DNA of 64,000 nucleotides. Origin: Serpula lacrymans var. lacrymans S7.9 (lineage: Eukaryota; Basidiomycota; Agaricomycetes; Boletales; Serpulaceae). Positions 1 through 11,279 of the stretch are shown piece after piece. Each line of letters starts with the position of its first letter. Positions within the stretch are counted from its first letter, which is position 1. A program made the translations under genes and the position numbers. Location: contig NW_006763291.1 of the NCBI RefSeq assembly GCF_000218685.1, positions 62,001 to 126,000 of the forward strand. Reading direction: 5' to 3'. Under the pieces are notes generated by a model. It did not search any database. It saw nothing but the letters and a program-made list of their open reading frames with translations, and was not told the origin of the DNA.

Positions 1-1160
1 GAGAAGTCGAGCTTGAGCTATTCATGTATGCTGGCCTAATCTTGTTTGTGCAAAATATCATCGCGATTCACCTCATTCCGAGTTTTATTGTATTATTCGA
101 ACCTGCACTACACTTTAAGGACTCAAAAAACTGAATGGCGTGAAAATTCCAAGGTTAAGTTAAGGTTAAGTTGGCGATCGAACGAAGCCGTGAAGCGGCT
201 TCGTTCGATCGGTGGGCTGGAGGCTTGATGAAGGAGATACCAGACTGCCCTCAATGGAGGTAGACGAGCAGTTTCCGATTTTATTCCTCATCAGTGGTAT
301 CTTCAGAGGTTTATATATGCAAACTGGTGGGAGTAGTGGCACTTTAAATCGCATACTCCGACGGAGTCCTATCAAGGACAAGTCCGGAACTTACACACAT
401 CACCGATCACAAGACCAGTTCATTTACTACTTGGGCAAGAACCGCTGAGATGGGAGCTGAGATAGGGCAAAATTTAGACTGGGGTAACCGGGCCGGTAGA
501 TCTAGACCGCTGCATCACATCGTTCTTTCGCCTAGAGGTGCTATACTTGAACAAGGGATAACCAATTGCCGAGTCAGCAGTGATTACATGACTCATTCAT
601 GCTTAGGGTTTGGGGCCCACAGGTAAAGATAACCCGGCATGTGTTCTGAAGCCGCATTAAAGCCGACTGTGCTTATCAGCCAATCATCAAACCACAAATA
701 CAATTGTACCACTTTCTAGACCTGCTCTATCTCCCTCCCGGTCCGACACGAATGCCGGGGGGCAGATAACGGTTACTTCCGGATAAAGATGTCATGACAA
801 TCACGTCAGCAGACCATAATAGAGTTTAGACTCAGTGACTCCGCCTTAGGGATGATGTCGTTTCATCATTAAGGTCCGGTAGGAAAGGTCCCAGACCATA
901 CTGAAGAGTAAGAAAGGTTAACATTAGAGTAAAGTACGAAGTCAGAAAGACCTCAAAGTACAGGGCACAAAAGGCGTCCCCGTAGGGGCGCCGTAGCGAC
1001 CAAGGCATTTAAGCAGCTCTGCTATCAATAGCGAGTGAACATACATTTGTTAGACGTGGCGACATAGCAAAAGCTCATAGCACCACCCGTTTGTGGACAG
1101 CCGAAGCCGCCCAACGGGTACCACAGTTTAACCTAGCTATTAGGTTCTTCAATTACGACT
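1..1160. other. No recognisable gene
   Basis: I see no convincing coding region or known element here; the short open frames lack recognisable motifs and overlap on both strands. The only clear structure is the perfect hairpin at 176-210. Confidence 0.5.
176..210. repeat. Perfect 15-bp hairpin
   Basis: GATCGAACGAAGCCG at 176-190 is followed by the 5-base loop TGAAG and then its exact reverse complement at 196-210. No flanking gene explains it. It could be a small foldback remnant or a structured transcript segment. Confidence 0.85.
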
Positions 1161-1164
1161 CGTA

Positions 1165-1470
1165 CTCGAAGGTTCAGACGGTTCAGACAGGCGGTTCAAA
1201 CTGTAGAACCCTCTCCCAGGTTCAGACAGTTCACATGGGCAAGGTTCAGACAGTTCAGACAGTTCAGACTGGCAAGGTTTAGATGGTTCAGACAGTCAGT
1301 TCAGACTGTGGGATCCTCTCCGAGGAGCCTCACACAGTTCACATGGGCAAGGTTTAGACGGTTAAAGCAGTCGGTTCAAACTGTGGAACCCTCTCCAAGG
1401 AGGTTCGGACAGGTCAGACACACAAGGGTTCAGACCTCTAAGGGTGTTCAGGCGGTTCAGATGGGCATTT
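1165..1470. repeat. GTTCAGAC minisatellite with higher-order units
   Basis: The 9-base motif GTTCAGACR recurs many times, perfect and diverged. Larger units are also visible: GGTTCAAACTGTRGAACC followed by CTCTCC recurs near 1193 and 1372, with a degenerate version near 1303, and CACATGGGCAAGGTT recurs twice. The same motif reappears briefly near 57446. Short open frames across the array are by-products of the repeat. Confidence 0.8.
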
Positions 1471-1885
1471 TAGAACATTACTCCCATGTTTATTTGCTGT
1501 TCCTTTGTCATTTTGAGCATAACATGCCATAGAAAATACAAACATGCATTTCCTCGGAGGTACCAATTGGTTTGACTTTACCGCTTATTCCTATTCCGGT
1601 GTTCAGCCGTTGATTGTAATTTCAAGTTATGTTTCTTTGCCAGTTCAGTCCGAAGATGCGGTACAGGCATTTATGTCAATGGCTATTGAGTCACAATGTA
1701 TTTACAATTAAAGTCATGAAACCAGTATCCCTATCAAGTACTTAATTTTTTCTTTCGGATTTTACTTAAATCCCAGAGCGTCTCTGCCACCACAAGAGAC
1801 ATCTCAGTGCACTTAACTTGTGTCGCAAGCAGTTCTTGGAGGTCCATTCTGTCTATCTCCTCCTTGGATGGTGGGGCCCACGAAT

Positions 1886-2917
1886 CTAATAAAGGTTGAA
1901 GTACGCTATACATGGCATGCCCAGAAGAGCAACCTTACCTTTGGTCCACTGATGCTTTAACAGTGCTTTTCGAGTCTCCAAGGACCTCCAGTAGCAGCGC
2001 GCCCATTTCCTTTGACATGGTATACAGACGTTCCCCGCGGATTGTCGACTTCCTTCACACAGCACAGTGGCCCCTCTTTCTTCACATTGTTGAGGCATTC
2101 CGCACAGCGTATTACCTATATCGCAAGTCAATTCACTCAGTACGTTACACAAGTGACCACTCATATAAGGAATTGGTTTCGATTTCTTCTTCGGCGTGGT
2201 GGTGTCCTTGAAGGGGGTTTCCTTGGCCTTTCCTTTTCCCTTTGAGGGACTTGGGACATTCTGTGTGTACCTTTTTTTTGTGATCACCACTTCTACTTGT
2301 CTATATCTCGGCTTGATCCTCTTCGGCTCCTTCTCCCTTTCCTTCCCCTTTGACAAGACTTTCCTGGCCGGGATCCGGATCCGAGGAGGACCAATCTTTG
2401 TCTGTTGCATGTTTAGGTTAAATAAACTTTACCCGACAGCTAATTTCACTTACCATTGGTGTCTGTGGTATTTGACCGGGACTCTGTCGTTGTAGTATTC
2501 TCGGTCAGCTTTAAAGGCACTTGTGGCAACTCGTCTTGACTAACCTGATATTTCGCCGTCGGAGGGACCTCTTCCTCCATGTCATTCTCCTCCTCTTCAT
2601 CTATGGCATTGTCCTCTTTTGTTTCCATTTCCCAGACATACTTAACCTTCTCCATAAAGATGTTGTAGAGAGGCATCTCACGGACCTTTGGTATGAGAAC
2701 CTTAGCTTTATTGAACTCCTGTGACAGCAAGCTCTACAAAAGAAGGTTAGTAAATAAATGCCCAGCGTGATTTTCCGCTCACCTCTTGTTGCCAAAACAG
2801 TGCTTTTGCCTCGACATCGCTCGGCTTATTTTTTACTGCTTCCATGGTGGCGTCAAACAGGATTGACCTGATAGTTTTGACAATGTCGGAAAGTTGTTTC
2901 TGTGATGCGGAGTTCAT
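1886..2917 (-). CDS. Spliced hypothetical gene with Cys-rich C-terminus, possibly broken
   Basis: Three minus-strand coding blocks line up. Block 1 (2917-2783) starts with ATG and ends at a GTGAGC donor. A 49-base intron (2782-2734) ends in TTTTGTAG, and block 2 (2733-2454) continues in the same frame with an acidic Glu-rich stretch. A second candidate intron (2453-2402, GTAAGT...CAACAG) leads to block 3, which is Lys/Arg-rich and then carries a cysteine cluster ending in VCIPCQRKWARCYW. The phase across the second intron does not join to the long open frame of block 3, so there is either another splice choice or a frameshift. The Cys pattern V-C-x2-C-x-R-x4-C-x-W recurs at about 6.5 kb, which suggests two members of one family. 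I do not recognise the function. Confidence 0.5.
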
Positions 2918-4160
2918 GGTAGTTTTGTTGAAGTGACAGCGAGTAAACCCTTGTCCCGTGGAAGCTTGTTTGTCGATTGGAATTGGCCGGCGGCTGTCAA
3001 ATAGTAGTCTTTCCTATTGATCAAATATCAAAAATGGTCTGCTGATAACAATCTTCCATTTTTGGTCTCACATGCCACCTAAACTCCGGGGAGACTGTAA
3101 GCCGGTCATCTGAGGATCATAACTTATTTATTTTTACTTTCAGAACACTTCTATATCACACGTGGTTCCAAATAAACCACTATTGTGATGAACATATCAA
3201 AAATTAAATGAAACATCCTCTATGTAGTAAACAGCAATCTGACGATGACTTGGTCTCCCAAATCATCAATGATCCAGTTTGACAATTTCTCTGGTAATGC
3301 AACAATCTTAGTCAAGTTCCTTTCTCCAAAGGTTGGTCCTCGCTCCATGGAGGAAAAATACCTTTTCAGTCTCCTAGCACAGCCAAAGTTGACACCATGT
3401 TTTCCGAGAAGTTGTACACTGGTACCCCAGCATTTGCCACCTGGTGCATTGGGAGTCATTCAAAGGCTCACGTAGCAAATATTTTAGCAAACATCTCAAT
3501 GCTGATTAAAGTCCATTCCTCTCTGAGGAGTTTACATACAACATTGGGCACTTCTCAAACATTTTGTATAACATCATGGTTGCATCCATTTGCTGTGTGA
3601 TATTCATACCCCTCGGAGCACTTTATGTTCTTGCTCAACGTCCTAGTATAAGCTAACCTATATCTTGCTTTTTGACTATGGAACTTGACATGCCATGGGT
3701 CCATGAGTGGCTTTCCGTTCCATTCCATCTTGTTGTCCTCTTCTGTGTGGAGCGATGGATTTCCTATCCATACGGTTAAGGTGGGTTGGGCGACTGAACA
3801 CAATTATAATGATATCAGTATTGCCTGAACCAAAGATTATTGGTCACCCGCTGATTCAATTGTCACTCCTATGCAGGCACTTGCAAATGTTGAGTCTAGG
3901 TCCTGGGCTAGTGGGGAGTTGGGAGTTGAGTCAATATAGTCATTGTCGGAATATCATCCTGGACATATACTGTTAGCTTAACATCCCATGTCCTATCTTG
4001 TATAGATGTTTTCCAGAGAACACCAAAATGGGGTTTTTTTGTCCGTAACTTGTTATCGTTTCATTTTTCAGACAACTCCACTTGTTCTAAAATCTTCATT
4101 CCTCAGGTGAGTGTATCATTTATCCCCATTATTTGAAACAAGGGGTCCTTGGATATTTGC
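2918..4160. other. Degenerate coding remnants, no clear gene
   Basis: Minus-strand open stretches at 3220-3459 and 3555-3803 look compositionally coding but are separated by stops and frame changes. No motif is recognisable. They may be decayed exons of the gene family seen on both sides. Confidence 0.3.
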
Positions 4161-4400
4161 TTATTCTACATGAGAAGCCTTATTGATCAACAACATTTCC
4201 CTTGCTCTAATGTTGCCATCGTAATTGGCTATTAACTTCACAAGATCTCTCCTCTTTGTGCTCCACACAGAGTAGGCCTCTTCGTATTCCTTCGAGAGTG
4301 TTTCAATTGCTTCCCTGTTCCGACTCATTCTCTCTTTCCACTCTCCCAATTTTTGAGTCCGAGGTTCCCTGGACTCCGGGAAAAGAAAGATCGGTTGGCA
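4161..4400 (-). pseudogene. Coiled-coil fragment of a hypothetical gene
   Basis: About 65 codons beginning near 4355 read as a charged helical segment rich in E, K and R (for example EWKERMSRNREAIETLSKEY), followed by a stop at 4161. The heptad-like spacing suggests a short coiled coil. No start codon or upstream exon can be assigned, and the sequence just upstream looks non-coding. It lies in the same orientation as the remnants at 1.9-2.9 kb and 4.9-6.1 kb, so it may be one exon of a larger decayed gene. Confidence 0.3.
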
Positions 4401-4615
4401 ATGATAGTACCAAAGGACTGTAAGGAGCGTCTGGCAAGGCAGTGAGATGATGCACAGAGGAACTTGTTGTCTCCCTTGCAATAGAGTGCAAAGTTACAAG
4501 GGGTGAGTTGAAGCCTTGATGGGAGAGCGCTGGGGAGAATGATTTGTGAGGAGTTGACTGAGGACATTATTAGGTGGCCAGCTGACATCAAGTTTGTAGA
4601 TGAAGATTTACCACA

Positions 4616-4815
4616 TTTTATCACAACACAATGGGATCCGCACCCGTGTACAGTGATTCTGGACCTTCTGGGCATGCAACCAATCAGTATGCTTTCCAAG
4701 TACGCCTTGGTAGCTTAGTTGGTAAAGCACCAGACCATGAAAGCTGGAGTCCCAGGTTCAAGCCCTGGCCAATGCATGCTTTCTCATACTATAAACAAAT
4801 GTCATAATTTGTCAC
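4616..4815 (+). repeat. SINE-like repeat 1 with internal tRNA-like cloverleaf
   Basis: About 110 bases upstream of the tRNA-like segment, the first part of the segment, and a short downstream tract (TCATAATTTGTCA) are found again in inverted orientation at 49310-49440. That second copy lacks the middle, from after box A to the downstream tract. A repeated unit that contains a pol III promoter-like tRNA segment fits a SINE or a duplicated tRNA locus. Confidence 0.6.
4704..4775 (+). tRNA. tRNA-like sequence, degenerate anticodon arm
   Basis: Acceptor halves GCCTTGG and CCAATGC pair with one mismatch. The D stem is GCTT/AAGC with an AGTTGGTA loop, and the T arm is CCAGG-TTCAAGC-CCTGG, perfect. 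Box A (TAGCTTAGTTGG) and box B (GGTTCAAGCCC) are close to consensus. The anticodon arm is abnormal: CCAG/CTGG closes a 10-base loop ACCATGAAAG, so no standard 7-base loop forms and no anticodon can be assigned safely. It may be a decayed tRNA gene or the head of a SINE. Confidence 0.6.
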
Positions 4816-4901
4816 ATTTCTCCTAGGACCACTTGTGGATTCAACCCCCCTACCAACCACCTCACCCCTGCCCTTGTCGACTGTACTGTCTTCAATAATC
4901 C

Positions 4902-5234
4902 CTAGGAGGTAAAGTTCTGAATCTGATCGCAGATCTTGTAAACCACACAAGTCTTTGACTTACCATGGTTTGCCACATAATTCAGGTCAGTGGACTCCTT
5001 GGAGGATGTTTTACCTGACGGTCTGTGCAAAACATTTTTCCTCCCGGACTGTTTTGTGAGTTTCCGAGGAGACACCTTTGGCTTCACGACTTGTCTTAAA
5101 GCCTCTTGTGATGCAAAAAAGGCTTCAATTTCCTCCATCGGTAGATCATCCTTCGTTGTAGTGACTTCCATGTTTTTGTCACTGTCTTTGTTGGAAAGGA
5201 TTATTTGTGAGGTCATGTATTTTCTGCAATGCAT
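4902..5234 (-). pseudogene. Hypothetical coding fragment
   Basis: An open minus-strand stretch of up to 110 codons with a Lys/Ser-rich middle, for example SPRKLTKQSGRKNVLHRPSG, preceded by an acidic segment. It has no recognisable domain. The composition resembles the low-complexity linkers of the neighbouring minus-strand remnants, so it may be another exon of that decayed family. Start and splice sites are not assignable. Confidence 0.3.
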
Positions 5235-5757
5235 CTCTTGTAGGACTGTATATGTCTTCCAAACTCGTTAAATACCCATTCATATATCTTGAAAATAGTA
5301 TAACTGAGCCAATTCATTTTCACATGAATGCACCTACCCTAAACATTGTTGCTCCAGTTACAATGACAAGTTGAGGTTGGTGAACTGAACTCCTCACAGT
5401 TAGTTATGTTACAATACAAACAAAGTAAATTAGCAGGTTAATCAATGAGTCGTTAAATGTGCAATTGTTTTTCCCTCTCCATGAGTCCATAATACATCAA
5501 CACTGCCTTGGTCCTGAACTGCAGTATTGTCCATCTCTTGTACTCTAGTTCAGCCCATTGGTTTCCACTCAAAACGTAATGATCTAATTTATGCTCATTC
5601 AAAGCCTCCCAAGCCTGTCATAGTTGAAGTTTTTCATCGGAATGCTCCTTGGAGTCTTTTTCACTTGCGTTTGTTGGACTGTCTTCAGAGAGTGGTACAG
5701 GCATATGATCTGTGTGATGTTGGTTTCAGGAACACAGGTAAAGAAAGACTTCCCCCT

Positions 5758-6077
5758 TTACTGACCTTCCTGGCTCCTTTCTGCCCATCTCAGAGATTCT
5801 GAGATTGCGTTAAGAACCCAAATTCCTTCATTACATTGAACATAATCACTTGCTGTCACCTCTTCCTGCATGCCAACAGATGAGTTAGTAGTAGAGCCAT
5901 GATCTTTTATCCTTCGAATGGAATACCCACCAGCAAGGAACAAAATTTTTCCGTATATTTGATGTAGCGGACACCACCCCTGTACTCATGCTCTTCCGGA
6001 ACAACATTATCTTTGTAGAGCTTCTCCAAGGCTCTACTAAACTTTCTGGCTTGGTGTTTGGCTTCTGTCAGTGCCAT
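5758..6077 (-). pseudogene. Hypothetical gene fragment with one frame change
   Basis: From an ATG at 6077 the frame reads MALTEAKHQARKFSRALEKL and stays open for about 45 codons. Around 5945 the coding sense moves to another frame, which then continues through a segment containing EEVTASDYVQCNEGIWVLNA to a stop at 5758. The two parts look like one protein with an indel or a short missed intron. Function unknown. The orientation agrees with the other minus-strand remnants of this region. Confidence 0.4.
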
Positions 6078-6499
6078 TGGTTGCAGTCCAAATCATGATT
6101 GAGCTTTGTAGAATATGTTGTGTAGTCACGTGCTCGACACAGCATCATGGGAACATTCAAGTAGCCGCTCTGACTGGGTAGTCACCATTTTGCCATGTCT
6201 GATACGTCCACCTACTTGAATTGCCTGAGCGAGTTTGATTTTGCGTCAGTAGTAACCAGGGTGAAATTCGATCCGACTGACATTGAGATTTTGAGGGATT
6301 TTGGGAAGCAAGGGAGTCATATCTGACGGCCATATTTCATAGTCAATGACAGCTTCATACTTAGCATTATGGTCTAATGCTTTATGACCATCTGCAAGGC
6401 ATTCCAGGCGTACACGGCTCCCCGGAGCACGAACAATTTTTGGGACAAATAATGGAAGTCATTGATTTCTTATTGGCATCAGGAGTACAATAGTCCTAC

Positions 6500-6709
6500 A
6501 ACACAAAAGTGTGCTATCTTTGCAGTCGGGCCGGCAAACACTGCCTATGGGATGGGGAGATTCAAACATATGTATCAAGGAACATTCCACATCAAGCATC
6601 CTTGGACCTTGACTCTGAAATCGCAAAACTTGACCTCAAACGACTTGCGATATTGCAGTTGTTGTCAGATCTCAACAAACGCTTGGAAGCCATGCAGCGC
6701 AACCAGTAG
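6500..6709 (+). pseudogene. Cys-motif C-terminal fragment, same pattern as the gene at 1.9 kb
   Basis: The frame encodes VCYLCSRAGKHCLWDGEI followed by a helical, Leu-rich tail (DLDSEIAKLDLKRLAILQLL) and a stop. The V-C-x2-C-x-R-x4-C-x-W pattern matches the C-terminal cluster of the minus-strand gene at 1.9-2.9 kb. I infer a second, oppositely oriented member of the same unknown family. No upstream exon could be fixed. Confidence 0.35.
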
Positions 6710-7406
6710 CTGCCAATCCTTCCATTGTAATTTAGCGTGGTAATTCAGTTGTTTTTTAGTACAGTGCTCGTAACAGACTTTAGCATCGTTCCGTTGACTC
6801 TGCAAGATCTGTTGCACACAGCGGTCTGCAACCCGCAATCCGCTGACCTTGATCCGCAATCAGGCAATCCATTCTCACGGCACAGAACTCAGAAAGCTAC
6901 AGGACAGGAAGAGCAATACTTGCACCAGAGTCCCTACTATGTATACTGAAATGCGCTGCTTGCTTGAGCATAATAGCTCCTAGGAGTACAATGATCTCCT
7001 GGGAGAATCATGGCAATTTGATAATATATAGTAGATGACTGAGGCCGCCACTGCAACTTTGGCCACGTGTTTGCCACGGTCCAATATGAGATGAGCTAGG
7101 GTTGACACTATAAGCATTTGCCTAAATGCCGCTCTCTGTACCAGAACGACAAGCTAGACGATTTCAAAAAACGTTGGAAAAACTGTACGGAGGACGCATT
7201 GACCCAACTAATAGATGTAGAGGATGAAAACTCATGATGTACATTGAAAAATTATGGGAATTGCTAGTAAGTGGGCGCTAAAAATAATTGACCATCAGCT
7301 CATAAAGTATGACTTGGTAAGGATGAGGTTAACACAAGTCAATGCGTGGAGTGCGTCCACGGAGTGAATATTGTCAACAATATTGCGGAGTCCATTGCAT
7401 GGGCGG
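6710..7406. other. No recognisable feature
   Basis: No gene, RNA or repeat could be supported between the Cys-motif fragment and the first family F repeat. Confidence 0.4.
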
Positions 7407-8250
7407 TGTCATGCACCAAAGTTGATTGGTAGCATGGACAGGTGTCAATAATGAAGCAAATATTCAAAAAGACTCGCCTTTGCGCCACACAGGCACAGTG
7501 CCAAGTGGAATAGTAATTAATATTGCCTTCTTTGAACTTGTGGCTGATCAGCACCACCTCTATTAGGCAATCCAGTCACGCTCACCTTTGCTTTTCCATT
7601 CGGTACTTTCCGCGTTTTGGCATTTTGGCATTTTGGCAAATTTTTGCGTTGCCACTGGCTACACATTGCATTACGCCCTCGCTTTTGTTGTTTCCTTCAC
7701 TTCCCTTCCTTTGCCTAGCCCCACCATGGGTCCCTTACTCTCGTTTTTATTCTCACCCGACGGTCGTTTCTGGATCCCCATTTTAGTTCACCTCCTCGTC
7801 TTCTTTGCTCCCTCACCATTTCTGATGTCACCACTTCCTATCCGCTTCCGTCGCCGATCCGTCAACTACCATGTGCCACTGCTGATATCAGCAAAGCCCC
7901 GGCGGCCAGTTCAAATAGGGCAACAGGTCCATCTTTATGACGTCGATCTACCATCATATACTATCAAAACATTGGTCACTCGTCTTGCCTGGTTGGAGCG
8001 TGGGTGGGTAGTTTTTGAGCTGGAGAAGGTTCATCCCCTTGCGTTGCCCATGTTCATTGCTGTCCCATTCACTTGGGTACACTTATCTTTTGTCCATCGT
8101 CTTCACTACAGCTACACCTACCACACGCTGCCTGGGACTCACTTGCTCTCCCTCCCTTGTTTGATCAGGTGGTCCAACACAACCAGTCCATTGGTGGTGG
8201 ACCGGTGGCTCCAGTTTCTTTTTTTTCAGCAGAACATTCATTTACAGTGC
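7407..8250 (+). mobile_element. LTR-like family F, copy 1 (3' part missing)
   Basis: It begins with TGTCATGCACCAAAGTTGAT like the other copies and is collinear with them until 8250, where it joins unrelated sequence. The promoter-bearing 3' half seen in copies at 43.8 and 61.3 kb is absent. Relative to those copies it has a 24-base in-frame deletion in the ORF and a further deletion that shifts the frame. Confidence 0.75.
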
Positions 8251-8265
8251 AACCCCTATACCTAA
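7726..8265 (+). pseudogene. Family F ORF, copy 1, C-terminus disrupted
   Basis: Starting at CCACCATGGG, the frame encodes the same N-terminal hydrophobic protein as the intact copies (MGPLLSFLFSPDGRFWIPIL). Eight codons of the membrane segment are deleted in frame. After TYHTLPGTHL a deletion moves reading into another frame, which ends beyond the repeat at 8265. The conserved C-terminus of the intact 180-residue versions is therefore lost. Function unknown; see the intact copy at 44057. Confidence 0.6.
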
Positions 8266-8559
8266 TAAATCCGGCTCTCCCAAGGAGGTCCATATATAGC
8301 ACTGATGTCTATTCCGTGGAGTTCCGTCTAACCTCCTGATGACATGATTTGGAGGTTTAGGGTTGGCTTTTCAACTGACTGCGGTGTTTCAAAACCTTAT
8401 CCCAGTGGGTGTCCCTATTTTCCCAAATATTATCTTAGGGGATGTTTCCTGCAAAGTGTCCTCATCATTCATACACTAAGTCAACAATGTCACACTGTCA
8501 TCGTAACAAAGGCAAGTATCACTCTGTGGATCTCCAATTGCACTCAAACATAGCTTTAG

Positions 8560-9419
8560 AAATGGTCAAATCAAAACCTCATTCGAAGAACGCTGAGATT
8601 GTGCAATCCAGCACTGGGGAACTACACAACGACAACATGGAAGTGGACAACAATGGCGAGCTCTCAATGACTTCATGGCAGCCTTTTTTGGCTCAGCCAT
8701 GTCCTTATAAAACACATCCCCTCAGAAATTGCCTCCCCGGAAGAAGAATAGGAGATTGGCGGGCCCAAGCAAACCCCAAGCAGGAGAGGAGGATATGTCA
8801 GTGCCCGACATAACTCTCTCAGAGTTTTTCCCTTGGCTAAACCCAACGGGACTTTGTGAGTTTTTATGTTATATTCTTTGGCTTTGTGATGTTAACAATC
8901 ATTTCCAACTACAACCGAGTAGGCAGCGAGAGCACGGAACATCCTCATGAAGAGTCGCCGTCCAACAACAATAACCAGGTAACAAATTGTAGACACAGTG
9001 GCAGTGAAAAAGGTAAACAGAGAGAAGGCGAGGAGGAAAAAGGAGATCAATACAGAGGAAAGAATTGCGAAGCTCCTTGGGACAATGCTGACACAACAGT
9101 CGAGGACAACAACCAAGTTCCCGAGGTCAGTGATCATTTGCCTTCTACTCCTGTTCCTGCGGTCATCACTCCAATCGCCACTCCTATCCCCGCTGTCACC
9201 ACTCTGACCCTCACTTCCGTCCTTGCTGTCACCACTCCCAGCTGTCCGCTCACTCCTACTCCTGTTTCCTGCTCTCCCTTGTTCACCTCTCCCTCTCCTA
9301 CGCACTCAATTCTGAGCGTTCGAGCCCTCAATATGACTCCGGGCCCAAGTCATCAACAGTTCCCCAATACGACAGCCTCTCCTCTGAGTACTGGGGGTTC
9401 AGGCCAAACATTTGAATGA
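8560..9419 (+). CDS. Ser/Thr/Pro-rich hypothetical gene, exon structure uncertain
   Basis: Overlapping open segments run from about 8560 to a stop at 9419. One contains a basic stretch (PPRKKNRRLAGPSKPQAGEE). The last is low-complexity, rich in Thr, Pro and Val (PTPVSCSPLFTSPSPTHS). A GTGAGT donor near 8853 and a possible acceptor near 8920 could join them. No catalytic domain is visible. The architecture (basic N-terminal tract, disordered Pro/Ser/Thr segment) resembles the gene remnant at 28.9-34.7 kb. Function unknown. Confidence 0.35.
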
Positions 9420-9785
9420 GGTCCTCCTGACCCAAGATACGTGAGTAACACCCCTCTTCCTCTGCCACCCACCGCAGGATTGTACCCAATTTTTGTAAAT
9501 ATGTAAGGGTAAGTGCTATACAGCAAAACAAAAAAGTGGGGTAAAGTTGAACAACAAGCTGTAAAAAGAGAAGATTGAGATCACCATTTCAATCTTCCCT
9601 TTTTGTGCCTTCACCACATACCCTTTTTATGCCACAAAAACTTCAGACAATGTATTTTTCACTTGACTTTTCTATGCATATATTTTGCTCATTTTGACTC
9701 CCACAATTATGGATGTGGTTGATAATATACCCAGGGATGGTGTGGCAATGACTTGCCATGTATGGATGATTTGACATCTCTGATG
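9420..9785. other. No recognisable feature
   Basis: AT-rich sequence without a supported gene, leading into the minisatellite. Confidence 0.4.
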
Positions 9786-9789
9786 GTTC

Positions 9790-9998
9790 TTGTCCCACAA
9801 GGTCATATCCCATGAGGTCTTTTACCACTAGGTTTTGCCCCACTATGCTTTGGTTTTATCCCACAAGGTCTTGTCCTGCAAGGTCTGTTCCCACTGTGTC
9901 ATGACCCACAAGGTCTTTCCCATTAGGCCTTGTCCCACTAGGTTATGCTCTTATTCAACTAGGTTTTGTCCCACTGGGTCATGGTTTTATCCCACTAT
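9790..9998. repeat. Imperfect minisatellite, TCCCACNAGGT units
   Basis: Units such as TTGTCCCACAAGGTC, TTTTATCCCACAAGGTC, TTGTCCCACTAGG and TTGTCCCACTGGGTC follow each other with irregular spacing. The array has decayed but its periodic TCCCAC...AGGT core is plain. Confidence 0.7.
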
Positions 9999-11279
9999 AT
10001 CATATCTATTCTCCTATTTTGTGTCCCTCAGATATACTATATAGATTACTATTTACAGCATTATATCCATCTTGATCCATACAGTGGAGATTTAAATATA
10101 TTTACCACAACCTTGGCTCAAAAGCTCAATTTGTTGAAAGCTCTTTGTAAACTAGCAACTCTAGTATGGCCAGAAATTATCACAAGTACTATAAGACCCA
10201 TCCACATTTTGGACACTACACTTGGTTAAGCCTGAGAAAAATTTCTTACATTTATTTACTGCCAGAAAAGCTGTTGGGGTAGCTGGAAGGAATGAATTAT
10301 TTGTAACTAAGCAGAATTAATTAGGGGTTATGGGAAAATAATGTATTCCACATATAGTTGTGGCTAAGTATCCTCATGTATAGATATATGTAAATTTATG
10401 TGATCAGCTATATCAACAGTACAACTTTGTGCCATATAACCAATATATCTGTAATTTCAGCAAAAATTGTTGTAGCTTTTTTTGTTACAACAGCCAAAGA
10501 TTAATACTATATTACTTCCAACACTAATCTAGTTTTCTTTATATGGCTGCAAAACCATCTGAGTCATCATATGAGCAGTCAATGTATCATCTCATCTGTA
10601 TTGAAATCTTTACAATGTAATAACTTACAAATAACTTTTCCACAATCATGTCCTACAAATAAATCTGTTCTATTATTTACAAACTCAACAGCTTCATATG
10701 CCACATATGGTCAAAATAAATTAAGACTTACTGCTCTATGAATGATTTGTGTGTAGTTTATGATGTAAACAAGGTCATTTCAGCAGGTGATACCACTTTA
10801 GTTAACTAGAATAGTGGAATATAAGAGTATTTTTAGTGGATTTGATGAATTAAATCTTGGTGTTTGATATTTAACAAGAATTCAGGCTTTGGTTGTTCTA
10901 AATGCAGAGTGTAAATAGTATGTCCAAGCCACCTGTATCAGAATTTTATTATCATCTCCTGATTCAAAGTTGCTATGAGAGGGCACAGTATGGAAAATTG
11001 TTAAAAAATTTCTGGCATTGCTATAGAAGGATGAATCTGCTTTGGCCATCTGTATTGACACAATATTACCTATATTTTACAACTAATTCTTATGTTGGTT
11101 GATTCATAACTCCATTCTTGATGTAACTATACTCACTTCATCACTTTATCGGGCAATGGAAATAGTATAAAGTGGACCATAAGATAAAAAACACCAACAA
11201 AAAAAGCTGATTAATTATTACATTAGTTAGGAATGTGCCCTGGTTTTGATATCACATGTTACCATATGAAGACCCCAAC
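9999..11279. other. AT-rich intergenic sequence
   Basis: No gene or repeat could be supported. Small open frames lack motifs. Confidence 0.5.

Noticed and set aside
1165..1470. CRISPR array
   Set aside because: Spacing is irregular, units are short and spacers are themselves repeat variants; the window is eukaryotic.
4704..4775. A functional tRNA-Met or tRNA-Phe gene
   Set aside because: CAT and GAA can both be read in the loop, but the loop has ten bases and the stem only four pairs, so no anticodon is secure.
9134..9331. Antisense frame rich in Val, Gly and Thr over the Ser/Thr/Pro-rich gene
   Set aside because: It mirrors the low-complexity codons of the plus-strand segment and has no independent motif.
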